DNA of 33,833 nucleotides from JBJENW01 sp051880395 (GTDB taxonomy: Bacteria > Bacillota > Clostridia > Lachnospirales > Lachnospiraceae): positions 1 to 33,833 of the forward strand of contig JBJENW010000369.1 in assembly GCA_051880395.1 (NCBI GenBank), given 5' to 3'. A program made the position numbers and the translations under genes. Each line of letters begins with the position of its first letter. Within the stretch, counting starts at the first letter, position 1. The notes below the pieces were generated by a model. That model saw only the letters and a program-made list of their open reading frames with translations. It had not been told where the DNA came from and ran no database searches. Of this stretch, positions 9,408 to 17,188 are shown one piece after another.

Positions 9408-12400
9408 CTAATCAATTTCATCAAAGTCAGCTGCATCTATTTCTGCAAAGTCAGAATCTGCATCTTCTTCCTCGTCTTCATCCACCTGAACTAATTCTTC
9501 ACTTTCAGAATCAAATTCCTGTTTGCTAAATCCCATCTTGCTGAAAGACTCATTGCTTTCAAATGCAAAATTTTTATCCTCGTTCATAATGGAGTTGAGA
9601 TCTGTATTTCCATATTCACTTGTTTCCATCAATGTTACTTCTTTGCCATTTTCATCAAGAACTTTTACATCCAATGCCAAAGACTGTAACTCTTTGAGTA
9701 ATACTTTAAAGGATTCCGGTATACCCGGCTCCGGTATATTATCACCTTTGATGATCGCTTCGTATGTCTTAACTCGTCCAACGACATCATCTGATTTCAC
9801 AGTAAGAATTTCCTGTAAAGTATAAGCTGCACCATATGCTTCCAACGCCCATACTTCCATCTCTCCAAAACGCTGTCCACCGAACTGTGCTTTACCACCT
9901 AACGGCTGCTGTGTTACCAATGAATATGGACCAGTTGAACGCGCATGAATCTTATCATCTACCAGGTGATGCAGTTTCAGATAATGCATGTGACCGATGG
10001 TGACAGGCGAATCAAATGGCTCACCGGTACGACCATCACGAAGCTGTACTTTTCCGTCTCGGGAGATCGGTACACCTTTCCATAACTCGCGGTGATCCCG
10101 ATTTACAGATAAATATTCCATCACGTCTTCTCGTAATGTATCCCGATATTTTTCCTCAAACGAAGTCATCTTTTCTATCTCCGCTTCTGGATCTTTTTCC
10201 TTCGCCTCTGCATACCATTGTTCTGCTTCTTCTTCATCAAACGGACTATTTACATAGTCATTCGCAAGTTCCAAAGTATCCTGAATATCAATTTCTTTTG
10301 CACCGTCAAATACCGGTGTCTCAATATTAAATCCGAGTGCTTTTGCAGCCAAACTCAAGTGAATCTCCAACACCTGTCCAATATTCATACGAGAAGGCAC
10401 ACCCAATGGATTCAACACAATATCAAGTGGACGACCATTTGGTAAAAATGGCATATCCTCAACTGGAAGCACACGGGAAACCACACCCTTGTTACCATGT
10501 CGACCGGCCATCTTATCACCCACAGAGATTTTTCTTTTCTGCGCAATATAAATTCGAACTGCCTGATTCACACCAGGTGACAATTCATCTCCATTTTCTC
10601 TGGTAAACACTTTCGCATCTACAACAATACCATACTCACCATGCGGTACTTTCAAAGAAGTATCTCTTACTTCACGTGCTTTTTCACCAAAAATTGCACG
10701 AAGCAGGCGCTCCTCTGCCGTCAACTCCGTTTCTCCCTTTGGTGTAACTTTTCCGACCAAGATATCTCCGGCACGTACCTCTGCACCGATTCGAATAATT
10801 CCACGCTCATCCAAATCTTTCAGTGCATCATCACCGACCCCCGGTACATCACGCGTAATCTCTTCCGGTCCTAACTTTGTATCACGTGCTTCTGCTTCAT
10901 ACTCTTCGATGTGTACAGATGTATATACATCATCCTGCACCAGACGCTCACTCAGCAAAACAGCATCCTCATAGTTATAACCTTCCCATGTCATAAATCC
11001 GATCAAAGGATTCTTTCCTAACCCAAGCTCTCCATTCGAAGTGGAAGGACCGTCTGCGATCACCTCACCAGCTTCTACATGATCACCTTTAAATACGATC
11101 GGGCGCTGATTATAGCAGTTCGACTGGTTGCTTCGGCTAAACTTCGTTAATTTATAAACACTGCGAGATCCATCATCATTTTTTATCGTAATTTCGTTCG
11201 AAACAGATCTTTCTACGGTTCCGGCCTTCTTTGCCACGACACATACTCCGGAATCGACCGCTGCTTTTGCTTCCATACCTGTTCCAACCGCCGGTGCTTC
11301 CGTTGTCAACAGCGGTACAGCCTGACGCTGCATGTTAGATCCCATCAGTGCACGGTTCGCATCATCATTCTGCAGAAACGGAATCAACGCTGTTGCGACA
11401 GAAAATACCATCTTAGGAGAAACGTCCATGTAATCAAATTTCGTTTTTTCGTACTCCTGTGTCTCCTCTCTGTAACGACCGGATACAGAATTTCGAACAA
11501 AGTATCCATTTTCATCCAGCGGCTCATTCGCCTGTGCTACATGATAATTATCCTCTTCGTCTGCTGTCATATATACAACTTCATCGGTAACACGCGGATT
11601 TTTCGGATCCGTCTTATCAATTTTTCGATATGGAGCTTCAATAAATCCATACTCGTTGATTCGCGCATAGGATGCCAACGAGTTGATCAATCCAATGTTC
11701 GGACCTTCAGGTGTCTCAATCGGGCACATACGTCCGTAATGAGAATAATGTACATCTCGAACCTCGAATCCGGCACGGTCTCTCGACAGACCACCAGGTC
11801 CCAATGCGGACAAACGACGTTTGTGTGTCAACTCACCCAGTGGATTGTTCTGATCCATAAACTGAGACAACTGAGAAGAACCAAAGAATTCTTTTACTGC
11901 AGCTGTAACCGGTTTGATATTGATCAAGCTCTGTGGAGAAATCCCCTCCAGATCTTGCGTAGTCATTCTCTCTCGAACAACACGCTCCAACCGGGATAAA
12001 CCGATCCGATACTGGTTCTGTAACAATTCTCCAACCGCACGGATACGACGATTTCCTAAATGGTCAATATCATCTTCATTACCGATCGTATACTCCAAGT
12101 GCATATTATAGTTAATGGACGCCAAAATATCTTCCTTTGTAATATGCTTTGGAATCAACTCTGACAGATTTTTTTTCACTGCTTTTTTCAATTCTTCCGG
12201 ATCCGTATTTTCTTCCATGATCTTTTTCAAGACCGGATAAAATACAAGTTCATGAATATTCAACTCTTTTGCGATGCCCGGAATATAATGCTCAATATCT
12301 ACCATCATATTAGAAAGTACTTTTACATTCCGTTCTTCTGTTTGGATCCATACGTATGGAACCGCTGCATTCTGAATATCCTGTGCCAAAGAACGTGTCA

Positions 12401-13340
12401 CTTCTGTACCAGCTTCCGCTAAGATCTCGCCTGTGCTTTCATCAATTACATCCTCTGCCAGAATGTGTCCGTTGATTCGGTTTTTGAGGGCTAATTTTTT
12501 ATTGAACTTATATCGTCCAACTTTCGCAAGATCATATCGTCTCGGATCAAAAAACATGGAAGTGATCAACGCTTCTGCACTGTCCACTGCAAGTGGTTCG
12601 CCCGGACGAATCTTTTTATATAATTCTAACAAGCCTTCCTGATAATTCGTTGCAACATCTTTTCCAAAACTTGCAAGGATTTTCGGCTCTTCTCCAAATA
12701 AATCAATAATTTCCTGGTTTGTTCCTATTCCAAGTGCACGAATCAAAACCGTGATCGGAACTTTTCTTGTACGGTCTACGCGCACATAAAAAACGTCATT
12801 AGAATCTGTTTCGTACTCTAACCACGCACCACGATTCGGAATTACTGTACAGGAAAACAAGCGTTTACCGATTTTATCATGTGTAATCGCATAATAAATA
12901 CCCGGTGAACGCACCAACTGACTAACAATAACTCGTTCTGCACCATTAATAACAAACGTACCAGTTTCTGTCATAAGCGGAAGGTCGCCCATGAAGATTT
13001 CATGTTCATTGATTTCATCATTTTCTTTATTGTAAAGTCTGACCTTTACTTTTAAAGGTGCAGCATATGTTGCATCTCGTTCCTTACATTCCGGAATGGA
13101 ATACTTTACGTCATCCTCACACAATGTAAAATCTACGAACTCCAGGCTCAGGTGTCCACTGTAGTCCTCAATCGGGGAAATGTCATCAAACACTTCCTTG
13201 AGTCCTTCGTCTAAGAACCATTGGTACGAATTTTTCTGAACTTCAATTAAGTTCGGCATTTCCAGAACTTCTTTTTGTCTGGAATAACTCATACGTAGAC
13301 TTTTTCCAGCTTTGACCGGGCGTATTCTGTTTTTCTCCAT
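9408..13340 (-). CDS. rpoB: DNA-directed RNA polymerase subunit beta
   Basis: Catalytic partner of beta', 1310 aa. The rifampicin pocket (SSQLSQFMDQNNPLGELTH followed by KRRLSALGPGG, about residues 485-515) carries the usual sensitive residues. CPIETPEGPNIGL and the C-terminal GGKAQFGGQRFGEMEVWA are intact. The protein ends in a long acidic tail (EDEEEDADSDFAEIDAADFDEID, broken by no basic residue), a variable region in Firmicutes. The ATG at 13340 has a GAGAGGTGA site. A promoter lies ~120 bases upstream, so rpoBC has its own start besides read-through from rplJL. Confidence 0.99.
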   Translation of the reverse strand: MEKNRIRPVKAGKSLRMSYSRQKEVLEMPNLIEVQKNSYQWFLDEGLKEVFDDISPIEDYSGHLSLEFVDFTLCEDDVKYSIPECKERDATYAAPLKVKVRLYNKENDEINEHEIFMGDLPLMTETGTFVINGAERVIVSQLVRSPGIYYAITHDKIGKRLFSCTVIPNRGAWLEYETDSNDVFYVRVDRTRKVPITVLIRALGIGTNQEIIDLFGEEPKILASFGKDVATNYQEGLLELYKKIRPGEPLAVDSAEALITSMFFDPRRYDLAKVGRYKFNKKLALKNRINGHILAEDVIDESTGEILAEAGTEVTRSLAQDIQNAAVPYVWIQTEERNVKVLSNMMVDIEHYIPGIAKELNIHELVFYPVLKKIMEENTDPEELKKAVKKNLSELIPKHITKEDILASINYNMHLEYTIGNEDDIDHLGNRRIRAVGELLQNQYRIGLSRLERVVRERMTTQDLEGISPQSLINIKPVTAAVKEFFGSSQLSQFMDQNNPLGELTHKRRLSALGPGGLSRDRAGFEVRDVHYSHYGRMCPIETPEGPNIGLINSLASYARINEYGFIEAPYRKIDKTDPKNPRVTDEVVYMTADEEDNYHVAQANEPLDENGYFVRNSVSGRYREETQEYEKTKFDYMDVSPKMVFSVATALIPFLQNDDANRALMGSNMQRQAVPLLTTEAPAVGTGMEAKAAVDSGVCVVAKKAGTVERSVSNEITIKNDDGSRSVYKLTKFSRSNQSNCYNQRPIVFKGDHVEAGEVIADGPSTSNGELGLGKNPLIGFMTWEGYNYEDAVLLSERLVQDDVYTSVHIEEYEAEARDTKLGPEEITRDVPGVGDDALKDLDERGIIRIGAEVRAGDILVGKVTPKGETELTAEERLLRAIFGEKAREVRDTSLKVPHGEYGIVVDAKVFTRENGDELSPGVNQAVRIYIAQKRKISVGDKMAGRHGNKGVVSRVLPVEDMPFLPNGRPLDIVLNPLGVPSRMNIGQVLEIHLSLAAKALGFNIETPVFDGAKEIDIQDTLELANDYVNSPFDEEEAEQWYAEAKEKDPEAEIEKMTSFEEKYRDTLREDVMEYLSVNRDHRELWKGVPISRDGKVQLRDGRTGEPFDSPVTIGHMHYLKLHHLVDDKIHARSTGPYSLVTQQPLGGKAQFGGQRFGEMEVWALEAYGAAYTLQEILTVKSDDVVGRVKTYEAIIKGDNIPEPGIPESFKVLLKELQSLALDVKVLDENGKEVTLMETSEYGNTDLNSIMNEDKNFAFESNESFSKMGFSKQEFDSESEELVQVDEDEEEDADSDFAEIDAADFDEID

Positions 13341-13458
13341 CGACGATTCACCTCTCGTTTATTATTTTATTTCACTTAATTTGCTCACTAATCTTCTAGT
13401 TCTCTTATTTTTGGGTAGCCAAAAAAGAGCCTAGTACACCCATAAAAGTGCATTTTAT

Positions 13459-13488
13459 ATAATATCATATTCATCCGCGCATTGTCAA
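13459..13488 (-). promoter_or_regulatory. Sigma-A promoter for rpoBC
   Basis: Minus-strand TTGACA, 18-base spacer, TATTAT, ~120 bases before rpoB and just after the rplL terminator hairpin. The leader (13341-13458) is AT-rich; I see no named RNA motif in it. Confidence 0.65.
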
Positions 13489-13534
13489 TAGCAATCCCAA
13501 TTTTTTCCGCGCAAAATATTTTTATTTTATATAT

Positions 13535-13563
13535 ACGAAAAGGCACAGAAATAATCTGTGCCT
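13535..13563 (-). terminator. Hairpin terminator after rplL
   Basis: AGGCACAGA pairs with TCTGTGCCT (9 bp, short loop), followed on the minus strand by TTTTCGTAT. The U-run is short, so partial termination with read-through into rpoBC is plausible, as in other bacteria with this arrangement. Confidence 0.65.
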
Positions 13564-13588
13564 CATACGCTCTAGTAAACAAGAGCAA

Positions 13589-13963
13589 TTATTTCAAAGT
13601 AACTTTAGCGCCTTCTGCTTCTAATTTCTTCTGGATATCTTCAGCTTCTGCCTTTTCAGCGCCCTCTTTCAGAACTTTAGGAGCACCGTCTACAACTTCT
13701 TTTGCTTCTTTTAATCCTAAACCAGTTACTTCACGAACAACTTTGATAACCTTAACTTTGTTAGGACCAACTTCTGTTAATTCTACATCGAACTCAGTTT
13801 TTTCTTCTGCTGCGCCAGCACCAGCTCCTGCTGCTGCTACTACAACACCTGCTGCTGCAGATACACCAAATTCTTCTTCACAAGCTTTTACTAAATCATT
13901 TAACTCTAAAACGCTTAATTCTTTAATCGCATCGATAAATTCTGCTGTTGTTAACTTTGCCAT
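13589..13963 (-). CDS. rplL: Ribosomal protein L7/L12
   Basis: Stalk protein of the large subunit that recruits translation GTPases; 124 aa. The N-terminal dimerisation helix (MAKLTTAEFIDAIKEL), an Ala/Gly-rich hinge (about residues 38-55) and the C-terminal factor-binding domain with GLGLKEAKEVVDGAPK are present. Start chosen at the ATG at 13963 because GGAGG lies eight bases upstream; the five extra residues from an upstream TTG overlap that site. It follows rplJ by 36 bases under L10-leader control and ends at a hairpin. Confidence 0.98.
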   Translation of the reverse strand: MAKLTTAEFIDAIKELSVLELNDLVKACEEEFGVSAAAGVVVAAAGAGAGAAEEKTEFDVELTEVGPNKVKVIKVVREVTGLGLKEAKEVVDGAPKVLKEGAEKAEAEDIQKKLEAEGAKVTLK

Positions 13964-13999
13964 TTTTATTTCCTCCATCTATTCTTCTTATTTTAAAAT

Positions 14000-14533
14000 T
14001 TATTCTGCTGCTGGAGCTGCTTCTTCTGCCGGAGCTTCTGCAGCGGTAGCGCCACCTTTTTCTGCGATCTGATTCAGAACGCGAGCCAGGTTTGTAATCG
14101 GAGACTGGATGCTTCCAAGTAACTTGCCAAGTAATACTTCTCTGGACGGGATATTGGAAATTGCTTTCATTCCTTCTGCATCGTAGAATGTACCTTCTAC
14201 AACACCACCCTTGATTTCAAGAGCCGGAGCATTCTTTGCGAAGTCAGCCAGTACTCTGGCCGGTGCTGTTGCATCGTCTTTGGAAATTGCGACTGCGCTT
14301 GGTCCCTCTAATAATCCGGCCATGCTTTCACAATCTGTTCCCTTGAACGCAAAATTCATAAAAGTATTTTTGTATACTTTGTATGTCACACCAGCTTCTC
14401 TCAATGCTTTACGTAATGCAGTATCTTCTGCAACCGTAAGTCCGCGGTAATTTACAAGCACTACAGACTGCGCATCTTTAATGTTTTCTGAAATTTCTTC
14501 AACGATCGGCTGTTTTAATTCAATTTTTGCCAC
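14000..14533 (-). CDS. rplJ: Ribosomal protein L10
   Basis: Base of the ribosomal stalk; binds 23S rRNA and L7/L12 dimers and represses its own operon by binding the leader. 177 aa. The N-terminus MAKIELKQPIVEEI and the motif VVLVNYRGLTVAEDTALR are family-typical; the C-terminal Ala/Glu-rich tail is somewhat longer than in E. coli. The start is GTG at 14533 with an AAAGGAGGTG site. The gene lies directly behind the L10 leader and its attenuator. Confidence 0.98.
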   Translation of the reverse strand: MAKIELKQPIVEEISENIKDAQSVVLVNYRGLTVAEDTALRKALREAGVTYKVYKNTFMNFAFKGTDCESMAGLLEGPSAVAISKDDATAPARVLADFAKNAPALEIKGGVVEGTFYDAEGMKAISNIPSREVLLGKLLGSIQSPITNLARVLNQIAEKGGATAAEAPAEEAAPAAE

Positions 14534-14585
14534 GATTGTGCACCTCCTTTAATTTTTTTCATCTTGCACTAAGACTTTTCCGATA

Positions 14586-14617
14586 TAAAAAACCTCTCTG
14601 CCCGTAGACAGAGAGGT
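14586..14617 (-). terminator. Attenuator terminator in the L10 leader
   Basis: ACCTCTCTG pairs with CAGAGAGGT (9 bp) around the loop TCTACGGG, followed by TTTTTTAT on the minus strand. It is the conditional terminator expected at the 3' end of the L10 leader. Confidence 0.85.
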
Positions 14618-14712
14618 AATAATCATTCACAGGAGCACATCGTGCTCTGGATTTCCTCGGTAGGTTCTACGATTACGCCTTTCGGCACCTACTGTCTTCG
14701 GCAATATGCTTT
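14586..14712 (-). ncRNA. Ribosomal protein L10 leader
   Basis: Minus-strand sequence contains the recognisable L10 leader core: GCCGAAGACAGTAGGTGCC, GAAAGGC, ACCTACCGAGG, then the terminator-like hairpin. The family is known: L10 (with L7/L12) binds this RNA to lower rplJL expression. The promoter is immediately upstream and rplJ starts ~50 bases downstream, the canonical position. Confidence 0.93.
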
Positions 14713-14715
14713 GCT

Positions 14716-14744
14716 ATTATAGCACTAGATCTATATGATGTCAA
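14716..14744 (-). promoter_or_regulatory. Consensus sigma-A promoter for rplJL
   Basis: Minus-strand TTGACA, 17-base spacer, TATAAT, a perfect consensus placed 17 bases after the rplA stop and immediately before the L10 leader. It separates rplJL transcription from the rplKA unit. Confidence 0.9.
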
Positions 14745-14761
14745 CTACAATTTTGCAAATT

Positions 14762-15454
14762 TTAAACCAATTTTAAAGTATTTACCTTTACACCAGGTCC
14801 CATAGTAGGAGCTAATGTAACGCTTCTTAAATACTGTCCTTTCAGACTGCTTGGTTTTGCTTTGTTGAGTGCATCAATAAGAGCCTGGAAGTTGTCCGCT
14901 AACTGTTCTTCTGTAAAAGATGCTTTTCCAATTGGCACATGGATAATGTTTGTTTTGTCCAATCTGTACTCGATCTTACCAGCTTTGATGTCGTTTATAG
15001 CCTTTGTAACGTCCATTGTTACTGTACCAGCTTTCGGGTTTGGCATTAAACCTTTCGGTCCAAGTACACGACCAAGACGTCCAACAACACCCATCATATC
15101 CGGTGTAGCTACAACTACGTCAAATTCGAACCATCCATCATTCTGGATCTTCGGAATCAGTTCCTCGCCACCAACAAAATCTGCACCTGCTGCCTGAGCT
15201 TCGTCTGCTTTTTCACCCTTAGCAAATACTAAAACACGAACTGTTTTACCTGTTCCGTGTGGCAGAACAACGGCACCACGAATCTGCTGATCTGCGTGAC
15301 GTCCATCACAACCTGTTCTGATATGAGCTTCGATTGTTTCATCAAATTTAGCAACTGCTGTTTTTTTTGCCAAAGCAACTGCTTCTTCTGGATCATACTG
15401 CACTGTTCTGTCGATCAGTTTTGCAGCTTCTACGTATTTCTTTCCTCTTTTCAT
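14762..15454 (-). CDS. rplA: Ribosomal protein L1
   Basis: L1-stalk protein of the large subunit, 230 aa, involved in release of deacylated tRNA; in many bacteria it also represses the rplKA operon. MKRGKKYVEAAKLIDR at the start, GRLGRVLGPKGLMPNPK in the middle and the C-terminal STAP-type MGPGVKV segment identify it. The ATG at 15454 has AGGAGG upstream. A small GC-rich hairpin lies in the 72-base gap after rplK. Confidence 0.98.
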   Translation of the reverse strand: MKRGKKYVEAAKLIDRTVQYDPEEAVALAKKTAVAKFDETIEAHIRTGCDGRHADQQIRGAVVLPHGTGKTVRVLVFAKGEKADEAQAAGADFVGGEELIPKIQNDGWFEFDVVVATPDMMGVVGRLGRVLGPKGLMPNPKAGTVTMDVTKAINDIKAGKIEYRLDKTNIIHVPIGKASFTEEQLADNFQALIDALNKAKPSSLKGQYLRSVTLAPTMGPGVKVNTLKLV

Positions 15455-15477
15455 GAATATGAACCTCCTGTGGTATT

Positions 15478-15500
15478 AGCGGGAGTCGCCCCTCCCACGA
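15478..15500 (-). promoter_or_regulatory. GC-rich hairpin between rplK and rplA
   Basis: Minus-strand GTGGGAG, loop GGGCGA, CTCCCGC, ~25 bases before the rplA start. No U-tract follows. Because L1 is known to bind its own mRNA in several bacteria, an L1 recognition site is plausible, but this is inference from position only. Confidence 0.4.
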
Positions 15501-15526
15501 TAATTGTTATTACAAAAGTGTCGTTC

Positions 15527-15952
15527 TTATTCTTCTACAGTGACACCCATACTTCTTGCTGTACCAGCGATCATGCTCATTGCAGCCTCTAAGGATGCAG
15601 CATTTAAGTCTGGCATTTTCATTTCAGCGATCTCCTGCAATTTTGCTTTCGGCAGGGTAGCTACTTTTGTCTTGTTTGGTTCTGCAGAACCGGATTTGAT
15701 ATTACATGCTTTTTTGATCAAAACAGCAGCTGGCGGTGTTTTTGTAACGAAACTAAAGCTTCTGTCCGCATATACAGTAATGACTACAGGTATGATCAAA
15801 TCTCCCTTGTCAGCTGTTCTAGCGTTGAACTGTTTTGTAAATTCTACGATGTTTACACCGTGCTGACCTAATGCAGGACCAACTGGAGGAGCCGGTGTTG
15901 CCTTTCCAGCAGGAATCTGCAATTTAATATATCCTTCTACTTTCTTTGCCAT
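15527..15952 (-). CDS. rplK: Ribosomal protein L11
   Basis: GTPase-associated-centre protein, 141 aa, full length. The N-terminal KLQIPAGKATPAPPVGPALG with the downstream GVNIVEFTKQFNA is the family signature; the C-terminal domain has MIAGTARSMG. The ATG at 15952 lies 13 bases after the nusG stop with AAGGAGG upstream, so the two genes are co-transcribed. Confidence 0.98.
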   Translation of the reverse strand: MAKKVEGYIKLQIPAGKATPAPPVGPALGQHGVNIVEFTKQFNARTADKGDLIIPVVITVYADRSFSFVTKTPPAAVLIKKACNIKSGSAEPNKTKVATLPKAKLQEIAEMKMPDLNAASLEAAMSMIAGTARSMGVTVEE

Positions 15953-15965
15953 TGGAATTGCCTCC

Positions 15966-16490
15966 TTAATTCATCTTTTTGACTTCTGTGAAACCTATTT
16001 CTACTGGTGTTTCACGTCCAAATAAATCAACATTAATGGTGACGATCTGTTTCGCTTCATTCATCGTCTGAATGACTCCGACTGTATCTTTCCAGACACC
16101 GCCTGTTACAACGATGGTGTCGCCTTCTTCAAAATCAACCACCACTTCCTGTGTGTTGATACCTAATGGTTCCATCTCAGCTTCCGTGAGCGGTACCGGT
16201 TTTGATCCCGGTCCGACAAAGCCGGTTACACCTCTGGTATTTCTGACTACATACCAAGTGTCATCATTCATAACCATATTAATCAGAACGTAACCCGGAA
16301 ACATTTTTTTCTGAACCTTATTTTGCTTACCGTTTTTCACTTCAACGACTTCCTGCATCGGAACCCGCACCTCTAACATCTGGTCTTCTAAATGCCGGTT
16401 TTCAATCGTCTTATCAATGTTCGCCTTGACCTTATTCTCATATCCTGAGTAAGTATGAACTACATACCAGCGTGCTTCTGACTCAGCCAT
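15966..16490 (-). CDS. nusG: Transcription termination/antitermination factor NusG
   Basis: Elongation factor binding the RNA polymerase clamp, 174 aa. The N-terminal NGN domain (WYVVHTYSGYENKV..., with the MFPGYVLINM segment) covers about residues 1-115 and the KOW domain (FEEGDTIVVTGGVWKD) about 120-174. It lies 16 bases downstream of secE, the classic secE-nusG order, with AGGAGG upstream of the ATG. Confidence 0.98.
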   Translation of the reverse strand: MAESEARWYVVHTYSGYENKVKANIDKTIENRHLEDQMLEVRVPMQEVVEVKNGKQNKVQKKMFPGYVLINMVMNDDTWYVVRNTRGVTGFVGPGSKPVPLTEAEMEPLGINTQEVVVDFEEGDTIVVTGGVWKDTVGVIQTMNEAKQIVTINVDLFGRETPVEIGFTEVKKMN

Positions 16491-16506
16491 AAATCACCTT
16501 TGCCTC

Positions 16507-16722
16507 CTATAATTTCACCAAGATATCAATGCCATACTGGATTACATAATCCAATAGAGTAATAATGAGACCCAACACAACGGATATCACAACCACCGCG
16601 GTTGTCTGTCTGACAATTGACTGCTTGTCTGGCCAAACGATCTTGTGAAATTCAGCTTTCAGCTCGGCAAACTTACTTGTTTTCTGAGTTTTCTCTGCAG
16701 TTTCATTCGTGTTTTCTGCCAT
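16507..16722 (-). CDS. secE: Preprotein translocase subunit SecE
   Basis: Small Sec translocon subunit, 71 aa with one membrane helix. The conserved amphipathic segment FAELKAEFHKIVWPDKQSI precedes a single transmembrane helix (about residues 40-62). The ATG at 16722 is preferred over the GTG at 16731 because the AAGGA site is directly adjacent to the GTG, too close for initiation, but about ten bases from the ATG. It sits between rpmG and nusG. Confidence 0.95.
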   Translation of the reverse strand: MAENTNETAEKTQKTSKFAELKAEFHKIVWPDKQSIVRQTTAVVVISVVLGLIITLLDYVIQYGIDILVKL

Positions 16723-16756
16723 ATTACTCACTTCCTTTACTTGTGCTTATCCTCGA

Positions 16757-16906
16757 CTATTTGGTTTCTTTATGAACCGTATGTGTCTTGCAGAATCTGC
16801 AATACTTCTTGGTTTCCATTCTGTCTGGATGAGCTTTCTTATCTTTTGTCGTGTTGTAATTACGACGTTTGCATTCTGTACATGCTAAAGTAATTTTCGT
16901 GCGCAC
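16757..16906 (-). CDS. rpmG: Ribosomal protein L33, zinc-binding form
   Basis: 49-aa large-subunit protein: it begins MRTKITLACTECKRRNY and ends with KYCRFCKTH and VHKETK. Two CxxC pairs (C9/C12 and C36/C39) make it the zinc-containing type. The start is a GTG at 16906 with GGAGGTGG five bases upstream. It is the first gene of the rpmG-secE-nusG-rplK-rplA unit, whose promoter is at 17005-17033. Because the two CxxC pairs need zinc, zinc supply could matter for it, but no Zur-type box was identified. Confidence 0.95.
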   Translation of the reverse strand: MRTKITLACTECKRRNYNTTKDKKAHPDRMETKKYCRFCKTHTVHKETK

Positions 16907-16962
16907 AACTTCCACCTCCAAATTCTTATTGTTTGCTCACAGGAACGTGCCAGATTCCCGTT

Positions 16963-16989
16963 TTTTAGGCATAAAAAAAAAGCCTAAAA
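16963..16989 (-). promoter_or_regulatory. Leader hairpin with poly-U loop upstream of rpmG
   Basis: Minus-strand TTTTAGGC pairs with GCCTAAAA around an 11-base loop that is almost all T. It lies ~15-40 bases into the predicted rpmG transcript. The loop rather than the 3' flank carries the U-run, so it is not a standard terminator on the minus strand. Its role is unknown. Confidence 0.45.
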
Positions 16990-17004
16990 CTTCCACGCCC
17001 GTCT

Positions 17005-17033
17005 ACTATACCATAGATTCCTTACGCAGTCAA
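17005..17033 (-). promoter_or_regulatory. Sigma-A promoter for rpmG-secE-nusG-rplKA
   Basis: Minus-strand TTGACT, 17-base spacer, TATAGT, ~100 bases before the rpmG start; matches consensus at 5 of 6 positions in each box. Confidence 0.8.
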
Positions 17034-17089
17034 TCCTTTTTTAAGAATTGTTACAGAAGTATAAACTATAACAATTTTTCTGTTTTCTA

Positions 17090-17118
17090 ATGACAATTTT
17101 GGATTTTGGGTATATAAT
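17090..17118 (+). promoter_or_regulatory. Sigma-A promoter for the FliD-like gene
   Basis: ATGACA, 17-base spacer, TATAAT on the plus strand, ~70 bases before the start at 17189. It is divergent from the rpmG promoter. No sigma-D-type box was seen, so this gene seems to escape the flagellar late-gene control used for flaG. Confidence 0.75.
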
Positions 17119-17188
17119 ATAAGTGCATAAATGGATTTTGCACCCCCGCACGCTCTGCGTGATCATGGATGAAAGGAGGGGAACATAT

